Assembly: GCA_936432065.2 (NCBI GenBank)
Contig: OW386286.2
Coordinates: 24,115,179 to 24,179,178, forward strand
Direction: 5' to 3'
Length of the DNA stretch: 64,000 nt
DNA from: Rutpela maculata
Taxonomy: Eukaryota > Arthropoda > Insecta > Coleoptera > Cerambycidae
Program-made: the position numbers and the translations under genes
Shown here: one piece after another, positions 57,130 to 64,000 of the stretch
How positions within the stretch are numbered: the first letter of the stretch is position 1
Layout of the letters: the number at the start of each line of letters is the position of its first letter
The notes under the pieces: model-generated
Database searches by the model: none
What the model was told of the DNA's origin: nothing
The model's input: only the letters and a program-made list of their open reading frames with translations

Positions 57130-58450
57130 CGTCATTAAATTAAAAAAAGTTTAATGGTCGGTTTTTCAAAATCATTTCTAAAACCTTTGCAAAAATTGCT
57201 ATGATGGAAATTGGCCGGTAGTTGTCCATGTCATCGGCACTACCCTTTTTGAGAAGTGGTAAAACTTTTGTGATCTTAAAAGCTTCTGGGAAAACACCCT
57301 CACCAAGGCAGCTGTTAAAGTTAAAGGTTGGACAATAATCTGTCTACTGTTTCTTTTAAAATTCTAGAATTCATTCCATAAATATCCGTGCAGTTGGAAT
57401 CTTTCAAAGCTTTAAGGGGCTGTCCATAAATGATTTTACGTTTTTTTGACAATTTTTGACCCCCACCCCCCTATGTGTCACACATTGTCACGCTCGCCCG
57501 ATCCACCCACCCCCAGTCTGTCACGTCACACTAAGTTTTATGTAAATTAATGAAAATTATATTTTTTTTAATTTGAACCATGATACATATTTTGTAAGGA
57601 AAAATTTTTTCTCAGGTTTTTGTTTATTTGTATAAAATATTAGGCATAAAATTACTTTCTTGTATTGTGACATCACAATTGCTTGAGACCCCCCCTCCCC
57701 TGTCACAAAGTGTCACAACTTGTAGAACCCCCTCCCCCCTAAAAGCGTGACATCATTTATGGATGGCCCCTAATGGTGTTGGAAACTTCCAGTTCTGATG
57801 CGGGGTACAGAAAAAAAGAGTTATTTGTGGGTGGCAAGTCGCTTAAAAAATCCAGTGCAGTCTGATCTGCAGTTGGTAAAGAATTTATTATATTTTCAGC
57901 TGTCAAAGCAAAAAAGTCGTCAGAAGCTTTTTGTGTAAATACATACTCAGTATTGTCAGAACTCGTTTCCAGCTGTCCCTAATTTTATTGTCTGAACCGT
58001 TAATAAAATTATTGTAAGCACACTTCTTAGAATTAGTAATAAATTGCCTGCACTCTTTACGTAAAATATTAAATACTGCCCAATCGGCAGGATCCTGAGT
58101 AGAATTACAAATTGTTTTGACACTGGATAATGTGTCCTGTTTACCCCTAAAAGTTTCGTTAAACCACTTTACTGGTGGGTTAGATTGATTAACAATCTTT
58201 TTTAATGGTAAATATGTTTCAATGAGGTTTTTATAGGTGTTGACCAAAAAATTTGACAAGACTTCTGGACTCTAATTATGATTGCCAAAAATATTCCAAT
58301 TTATTTGAGACAAAGAACATTTAATTTTTTCTATGCCGTGACTAGTAATATTCCTTCTCCATATAGCTTTAGGAGGTGCCATATGACCTTTCACTACAAT
58401 AAATTGACCTGGGTGGTCAGAGAGACATTGATCTGAAATTCTTTTAGTTT
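57130..58450 (-). pseudogene. jockey/CR1-type LINE ORF2 fragment
   Basis: Minus strand from about 58435: ISDQCLSDHPGQFIVV (end of an AP-endonuclease domain, the SDH motif altered to SDQ with a later SDH), KAIWRRNITSHG, then VKWFNETFRGKQD, DWAVFNILRKECRQFI and NNFINGSDNKIRDSWK (linker). Further on come SNTI-KALKDSNCTDIYGMNSRI and, after frameshifts, ADDMDNYRPISIIAIFAKVLE at the start of the RT. The catalytic RT motifs are missing; the element ends at about 57130. A MITE (57416-57770) splits SNTI from KALKD. Confidence 0.75.
57416..57770. mobile_element. Harbinger-type MITE with TAA duplication
   Basis: 355 bp with ends GGGGCTGTCCATAAATGAT and the inverse of GGGGCCATCCATAAATGAT. TAA lies on both sides (57413-57415, 57771-57773). 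A three-base TWA duplication is the PIF/Harbinger signature. Excision with one TAA rejoins the LINE frame (SNTI-KALKD). Subterminal sequence repeats GTGTCAC/TGTGACA motifs. Confidence 0.8.
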
Positions 58451-58956
58451 TTCTCTATTCTTATTGGGATGCTCTGCCACATGTATTCTTCTAAACAATG
58501 TCTGAAATCTACAAAATAACACAATTAACCAGTATTTTACAGGAAAATAACCTCTACGCCTGTGACTTTTACGTCAAAGGATCAGTTAGAGGGTGGTTTT
58601 TGACAAATAATGAATAAGAACAAAAATATAAAAATGACGTATTTTGCTGACGTTTCGGAAAACGAATCTGTTTCCTTTCTCAAAGCGTATTATAATGTTT
58701 GTGGGCTGTGTATATTAAATACACAGCTTTAAGAATATATTTGTTATATTCAGTATCCATAGATGCTTATTGCTTACACAGAACTGTTGATATATCTAAT
58801 TGATAGTTTTATTTTAAACAATGTTGAGTTTGTTAAGTTCTTCTTTTAACATCGGCAGCCAGGTTGTGCAAACATCTACGGAACAATTCGACACGCATTT
58901 CAATAGTATTATAGCCGCTTCTTTAATTTTTCTTTTCTTGCTATCTGTCTCTTTTG

Positions 58957-59545
58957 TTAAAATTTTGCCAAGTCCCAGTTTATTCTATGTCCGTTCTCCC
59001 AAGCGTGTTCGCAAATCTTCGATTTCTGAATCTCATTTTTTCTAATGTGACCCTTGTGCTCACCCAATCTAACACTGAATGGTCTGGATGACTCACCCAC
59101 ATAATGTTTATTACACTCACAGGGAATACTATAAATGCAGTTTTTTGAATTTTGCTCATGATTTAGCGGTTTTGTTTTTGTTAAATTAGATCTCAATGTA
59201 TTGCCCGTTTGAAATATCGTCCTAATATCAAATCTATTGCCTATACGGCGTAGCTTTTCAGATAATCCGTGTACATAAGGAATTAACGTCGTGTACCGTT
59301 GTTCAGGTTTTTGTCGTATATGATTATTATTTTCTATATATGTGAAAGTTCTATCAACAAAAGCTTCTGGGATCGTTTATAAGCACCTCTTTTATAAAGC
59401 GTTTCTCATTGTCTAATATTTCATCATTAAAAGAAATTATTTTAGCCCTATCATATAAGCATTTTATGACATCCTTTTTAACATGCATTGACTGATTTGA
59501 GTTAAAATTCAAATACCTGTTGGTGTGTGTTGGTTTTCTATAAAC
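58957..59545 (-). pseudogene. Penelope-like C-terminus with GIY-YIG endonuclease (left, inverted arm)
   Basis: From the centre outwards: KPTHTNRYLNFNSNQSMHV, IKCLYDRAKIISFNDEILDN, NNNHIRQKPEQRYTTLIPYV, GNRFDIRTIFQTGNTLRS, then CIYSIPCECNKHYVGESSRP, FSVRLGEHK and CEHAWENGHRINWDLAK. The IYSI / YVGE / R..EH pattern is the GIY-YIG core as found downstream of RT in Penelope-like elements. The endonuclease part is intact as a frame (59196-58957); there are frameshifts in the preceding linker, and a one-base loss in GGCAAAATTTTAAC, shared by both arms, cuts off the last 30 or so residues. Confidence 0.75.
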
Positions 59546-59559
59546 GCTTGTTGGAGGTG

Positions 59560-60600
59560 ATTTCTATCAACAAAACTTTGGTATGGCAATGGGGTCTCCA
59601 TTTTCACCAGTTTTAAGTAATATATTTATGGAGGACTTTGAAACTAAACATATTTAAAATTGTATATATAAACCGGTTAGCTGGTGGAGATATGTTGACA
59701 ATATATTTGCAACTTGGCCCCATGGAGTCGATTTGTTAGATAATTTTTTAGAAAATATAAATAATAAAGAACCATCTATTAAATTTACATTAGAAGTAGA
59801 AAATAGAAATGATGTTTTTAGATGTTTTAATTAAAAGAGTAAATAATATGGTTGAAGCAAGCGTTTATAGAAAACCAACACACACCAACAGGTATTTGAA
59901 TTTTAATTCAAATCAGTCGATGCATGTTAAAAAGGGTGTCATAAAATGCTTATATGATAGGGCCAAAATAATTTCTTAATGATGAAATATTAGACAATGA
60001 GAAACGCTTTATAAAAGAGGTTCTTATAAACAGTCAATACCCTGAAGCTTTTGTTGATAGAATTTTCACATAAATAGAAAATAATAATCATATACGACAA
60101 AAACCTGAACAACGGTACACGACGTTAACTCCTTATGTACACGGATTATCTGAAAAGCTACGCCGTATAGGCAATAGATTTGATATTAGGACGATATTTC
60201 AAACGGGCAATACATTGAGATCTATTTTAACAAAAACAAAACCGCTAAATCATAAGCAAAATTCAAAAAACTGCATTTATAGTATTCCGTGTGAGTGTAA
60301 TAAAATTATGTGGGTGAGTCATCCAGACCATTCAGTGTTAGATTGGGTAAGCACAAGGGTTACATTAGAAAAAATGAGGTTCAGAAATCGAAGATTTGCG
60401 AACACGCTTGGGAGAACGGACATAGAATAAACTGGGACTCGGCAAAATTTTAACAAAAGAGACAGATAGCAAGAAAAGAAAAATTAAAGAAGCGGCTATA
60501 ATACTATTGAATGAGGATAAATGCGTGTCGAATTGTTCCGTAGATGTTTGCACAACCTGGCTGCCGATGTTAAAAGAAGAACTTAACAAACTCAACATTG
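59560..60600 (+). pseudogene. Penelope-like RT and GIY-YIG (centre and right arm)
   Basis: The centre reads NFGMAMGSPFSPVLSNIFME, then WWRYVDNIFATWPHGVD (motif C, with YVDN where YVDD is expected), NNKEPSIKFTLEVENRN and, after a frameshift, VNNMVEASVYRKPTHTNRY. The right arm repeats the left arm's C-terminal region, but its endonuclease is frameshifted right after CIYSIPCECNK (60258-60300). A stop follows in ETKHI. Neither the RT nor this endonuclease copy could work. Confidence 0.75.
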
Positions 60601-60960
60601 TTTAAAATAAAACTATCAATTAGATATATCAACAGTTCTGTGTAAGTAGTAAGTATCTATGGATACTGAATATAACAAATATATTCTTAAAGCTGTGTAT
60701 TTAATATACACAGCCCACAAACATTATAATACGCTTTGAGAAAGGAAACAGATTCGTTTTCCGAAACGTCAGCAAAATACGTCATTTTTATATTTTTGTT
60801 CTTATTCATTATTTGTCAAAAACCACCCTCTAACTGATCCTTTCACGTAAAAGTCACAGGCGTAGAGGTTATTTTCCAGTAAAATACTGGTTAATTGTGT
60901 TATTTTGTAGATTTCAGACATTGTTTAGAAGAATACATGTGGCAGAGCATCCCAATAAGA

Positions 60961-61398
60961 ATAGAGAAAAATTAAGAAAATGCCACAACCAACATTTAGA
61001 CAATATTCTCTTAGTTGTTTCACCAACTACGATCACACTTTCCGAAAAGTTTATAGCGCTTATCGTAAATAGTTTTACAATATGTGGCAGTTTTACCTGG
61101 AAATAACTTATTTTTACTCAAGAAGTCCAAAAAACTTACTATCAAGAATTTTTTTCAAAAATTGTAGGGGGGCGAAAACAGGCCTTAGGGAGCCTCCTCC
61201 TTTATTCTTTAATTTTGTTCAATATTTTGATATTTTGTCAAAAGGAAAATATTGTTTTAAGAACAATATAATTTTTTTTTGTATTAATATACGTAATTTC
61301 CGTAACCACAAAAAATGTTATACACGACTATAAAATGTAAATTTTATCAGTTGGCGCTAGGAATATCGAAATACTTATATAATCCCATGCAACCTTTA
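60961..61398. other. no gene seen
   Basis: AT-rich flank of the Penelope-like element. It does not continue the LINE found on the other side. Confidence 0.4.
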
Positions 61399-61561
61399 AG
61401 CGGAACTTACATTTACGAGTACTCGGATCCGAGTTACACTACTTGTATGAAAACTCGGACATGTAAACGCCTACTTTGCTTACGAGTAGGCGTTTACATG
61501 TCCGAGTTTTCATACAAGTAGTGCGACTCGGATCCGAGTACTCGTAAATGTAAGTTCCGCT
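61399..61561. mobile_element. 163 bp near-perfect palindromic MITE, TTA duplication
   Basis: Starts AGCGGAACTTACATTTACGA and ends with its inverse; the two arms match at almost every base up to a centre of about 10 bases (TTTGCTTACG). TTA on both sides (61396-61398, 61562-61564) points to Harbinger-type insertion. Each arm contains its own smaller palindrome ACTCGGATCCGAGT. Confidence 0.85.
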
Positions 61562-62227
61562 TTACTCATTTATAATATTTTGAGAAACTCTGATGAAACC
61601 AAGCAAATGCACTTTAATTAATTTGATTTTTGTAGATGCAGTCGGTATACGAGTTCTGAGGCGCAGAAAAAGAACTAGAATCCCCACGTATACCTATTGA
61701 ACCAACCAGTTTGAAAGGCAACTTCATAATTAAAGTTTTTGTTGAAATAATTATTAATTTGCTTGAACTATTAACACCTTCCGTTTCACAAAAGTTTTAT
61801 TATTTCGTTCCAGCTATTTATAAATGCGGAAATTTAATTTTAATCCAGAATATTATTTATTTCTCAGTCGTTTCTGGTAAATTTATTCTAATTATTTTAC
61901 AGGCTTTGTATTCAGATAGAAGTGGTCTGATTAAGTTGTATTAAAAATATAAAATTAGAGAAAGCATAACAGCGGACTACAATGGCAGCACGTCACACAT
62001 CATAATTTTAACGGAAACATCTTGAAACAACTATACAAAGAAATGGTTATTTTCATAATTTATTATTCCAAAAATGGGTGATTGCTATCGTTCTTGTATA
62101 CACGTTGTCCCGTATCATTCTGTTCAAATTCTGGGAGCGTAAAGTAGACTTAATTGCAAGAACAAAAAACCCAAAAGTGGTAGGTGAATTTCATTTGTTT
62201 CGAAATTATAGGCCTTTTAAATTTGTG
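61562..62227. other. no gene seen
   Basis: AT-rich. The frame at 61711-61944 has no recognisable domain. Confidence 0.4.
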
Positions 62228-62821
62228 AAACGATACCCCACATCGGTAGTGGGGTGGGGGTGGTGACAGGGGGTGGGAGTGGGGGGTGGATAAAGTAAAA
62301 AATATTTTGAGGTTTCTGGTTCTTGTGCATACACTAAATCACATTTTTTTTCATCCCCTTTAATAATGGGGTGGGAGTGGTAATGGGGGTGGCCAATGCC
62401 AAAATTTTTTTTGAGACCTTAGCTTCTCTTGTATATACTAAATATCAATTTTATGGACTCTTACCTGCTTGATTTACCTATTTACTCCAAATTTACCCCA
62501 ATTTACCCCCCAACCCTTCGACGGAACAAGATGAAAATATAATCTAGTTCTAGATCTCGTTAAAGTACATATGTGTACCAAATTTCAAGTCAATATCTCA
62601 AATGGTTCCAGAGTAAACGTGCGCACAAAAAAAGTTACAGACCGACAGACAGACCGACAGACCGACAGACCGACAGACCGACAGACCGACAGACAGAAAT
62701 TTTTTTTTTCGCTCAAACTTGAAATCTCGACGTTTCATGACATTCTAAGCCTATTTGAACAATAAAATTTTTTTAAAATTTTTTTGTCGTTACTATACTT
62801 CCACTGGATGTGGAAGTAAAA
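62228..62821 (+). mobile_element. Helitron-like non-autonomous element, copy 6 (5' truncated)
   Basis: Begins inside the element at AAACGATACCCCACATCGGT and continues to the terminal hairpin and GTGGAAGTAAAA. Its (GACA/GACC)n run at 62637-62697 is the longest of the six copies, about 14 units. Confidence 0.65.
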
Positions 62822-63040
62822 TAGACTTATTTTAGTCATACATGGGAATAAATAACAAAAAAATATATTTTTCTTATATTAAAAAAATATAATTTTTATT
62901 TAAGTAGGTACTGACGTGAGCAACTATTTTTTTCTAATGTAAATCAGTCTCTATTTGAATATGTAACGAGTAGCCGAAATAAAACAGCACTTTTATTTTA
63001 TTTTTTATTGTAATGCTGTAGTTATTGCTATAGCAAATGA
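62822..63040. other. no gene seen
   Basis: AT-rich spacer before the Tc1 remains. Confidence 0.3.
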
Positions 63041-63175
63041 TGAATGATCAATGAGGCAAGTTGCACTGCGTTATAACATTAACAAAAATTTGGTGTTTAA
63101 CATTTTAAAAAAGTGGAGAATAAACGGCACAATAATTATAAATTCTGGATCAGGGGACAACTTAACAAAAAACTA
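63041..63175 (+). pseudogene. Tc1-like transposase helix-turn-helix fragment (plus strand)
   Basis: Plus-strand reading MRQVALRYNINKNLVFNILK, then KWRINGTIIINSGSG, ending at a stop. This corresponds to the first helix-turn-helix of Tc1-type transposases (compare KKWGINGTIGRNPGSG read on the minus strand at the window edge). Only about 40 residues. It lies head-on against the C-terminal end of the minus-strand copy. Confidence 0.65.
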
Positions 63176-63185
63176 ATTTATTTCG

Positions 63186-64000
63186 TTATTGCACCATTTC
63201 GATAAGTCTGTTTGGCATAGAACTAAATAACTTTATACAATAATCATCAGTAATAATATTTTTCCATGTATTATTTATTATTTCCAGTAATTCTTGGGCA
63301 TTCCACATTTAGTTTTTGGATACTTCTTACGAGTAGTCCCCATACGTCTTCCATAGGGTTAAGATCTGGACTATGACTGAGCCAGTTAAGAACATTAATA
63401 TTATCTTGAAACCAGTTAGTTACGGTATGAGCAGTATCAACGGAACAATTACCTTGTTGAAATATGAATTCATTATTAGGAAATAATTGTCACTCAGAAT
63501 ATACGTTTCACTATTAAATTGATCCTCGATATGCCACAAAACACCAGGACCACGTGGAGATAGCCAAGCCTACATATTAACGGAAAATCTACCACTTTTG
63601 TCATTGTTAGATATATATTTCTCATCGAATTGAGTATTCGGAGGTCGGTAAACACGAATACGACCGCTAAGTGTTAACTGGAAAGTTTTTTCGTCTGTAA
63701 AAACTACATTGTTCCAAAAATTTACATCATGCACTAAAAATTCAAGCGCAAATTCTAGTCGAGCTTCTTTATGCTCAGCTTTAAGTAAGTATTTTTGTGC
63801 TACTGGATGACAGCGTAGCTCCGATTCTCTTACTCGCCGGCGACCAGTACTACCCGACCCAGGAAAATTCGTTTCGAGTAAAATGGATTTTCTACTAATA
63901 TATTTACCAATTGCAAATCTTGCTGTTGAGTTGATATCCTTCGTCGCCCTGATCCAGGATTTCTGCCAATCGTACCGTTTATTCCCCACTTTTTTAAAAT
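63186..64000 (-). pseudogene. Tc1-like transposase, decayed, runs off the window
   Basis: Minus strand from the edge: KKWGINGTIGRNPGSGRRR (second HTH), a frameshift near 63880, TGRRRVRESELRCHP, EARLEFALEFLVHDVNFWNN, VVFTDEKTFQL (first catalytic Asp), GRIRVYRPPNTQFDEKYIS, then after stops and frameshifts LSPRGPGVLWHIEDQFNSET, FIFQQGNCSVDTAHTV and SHSPDLNPMEDVWG (catalytic Glu). The second catalytic Asp is Gly (GGT for GAT), and one residue is missing in QDN-INVLNW, making the D-to-E spacing 33 where this family has 34. Clearly inactive. The N-terminus lies outside the window. Confidence 0.85.

Larger units (their letters stand above)
58455..60960. mobile_element. Penelope-like element in hairpin (inverted) arrangement
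   Basis: The left 1.1 kb (58455-59550) is the inverse of the right 1.1 kb (59855-60960), about 95% identical by eye, around a 300 bp centre. Both arms carry a GIY-YIG endonuclease coding region and the centre carries the RT. Penelope-like elements are known for such inverted pseudo-LTR arrangements. The left copy is read on the minus strand, the centre and right copy on the plus strand. The outer ends share GGCAGAGCATCCCAATAAG. It abuts the LINE fragment at 58450. Confidence 0.75.
57034..64000 (-). other. intron of the host gene, filled with transposons
   Basis: From the acceptor at 57034-57035 to the right edge I find no further exon in phase with the host protein. The stretch contains the LINE, Penelope-like, MITE, Helitron-like and Tc1 remains listed separately. 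Intron length is therefore at least 7 kb if no small exon has been missed. Confidence 0.5.

Noticed and set aside
63186..63480. Apparent Tc1 family with a novel DD33E spacing
   Set aside because: The missing residue in QDN-INVLNW is best explained as a 3-base deletion in a copy that already has a Gly in place of the catalytic Asp and several frameshifts.

Overview
The window looks like nuclear DNA from an insect, probably a beetle, although the sequence alone does not fix the species. It is strongly AT-rich, its coding pieces are split by GT-AG introns, and there are no operons, Shine-Dalgarno sites or CRISPR arrays. Nearly everything recognisable is transposable-element debris of kinds common in insects: jockey-type LINEs, a Penelope-like element, Tc1, a Crypton, hAT and Harbinger MITEs, foldback elements, and Helitron-related elements carrying (GTCY)n microsatellites. 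I see one convincing host gene piece: the terminal coding exon of an unrecognised 468-residue-plus protein on the minus strand (55626-57033). Its upstream intron runs off the right edge and is full of transposons.

Layout. 0-6 kb: unrecognised sequence, two copies of the Helitron-like family and a LINE RT fragment, enclosed by a diverged inverted repeat. 6.1-8.5 kb: a foldback transposon and a TA-flanked hairpin MITE. 9.6-11.5 kb: a decayed Crypton tyrosine recombinase. 12.2-12.8 kb: a LINE RT fragment split by a MITE. 14.1-19.9 kb: a tandemly duplicated 1.75 kb unit whose second copy is split by a 2.3 kb insert holding another LINE tail. 21.8-22.4 kb: a nuclease-like tail of an RT-bearing element. 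22.6-24.1 kb: a second copy of the 6 kb foldback. 24.35-27.14 kb: a long-TIR element encoding a PIN/XPG-like nuclease plus a CXC (tesmin-like) cysteine domain. 28.4-29.1 kb: a Helitron-like fragment and a palindrome. 31.2-34.6 kb: a 3.4 kb foldback containing two tandem Helitron-like copies. 34.9-35.5 kb: a 618 bp palindrome. 35.6-36.1 kb: a perfectly phased heptanucleotide array. 37.3-38.5 kb: a LINE. 41.2-48.4 kb: a four-level nest (a degenerate PIN/CXC-type element, then an element rich in TGACGT, then a jockey LINE, then an element rich in AACGTT). 49.7-53 kb: small MITEs. 53.6-55.4 kb: a nested MITE. 55.6-57.0 kb: the host exon. 57.1-64 kb, in its intron: a LINE with a Harbinger-type MITE, a hairpin Penelope-like element, a 163 bp palindromic MITE, another Helitron-like copy and a Tc1 transposase.

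Three things deserve attention. First, two separate loci carry a PIN/XPG-like nuclease + CXC protein, or its remnant, between inverted repeats with no DDE transposase beside it, so this may be an uncharacterised DNA transposon type. Second, several TIR elements with different termini are filled with many copies of a short ACGT-centred motif. Third, all three copies of one jockey-type LINE end at tRNA-like (box B or anticodon-arm) sequence, which suggests a target preference. No element here looks intact, and every coding region of an element has at least one visible break.
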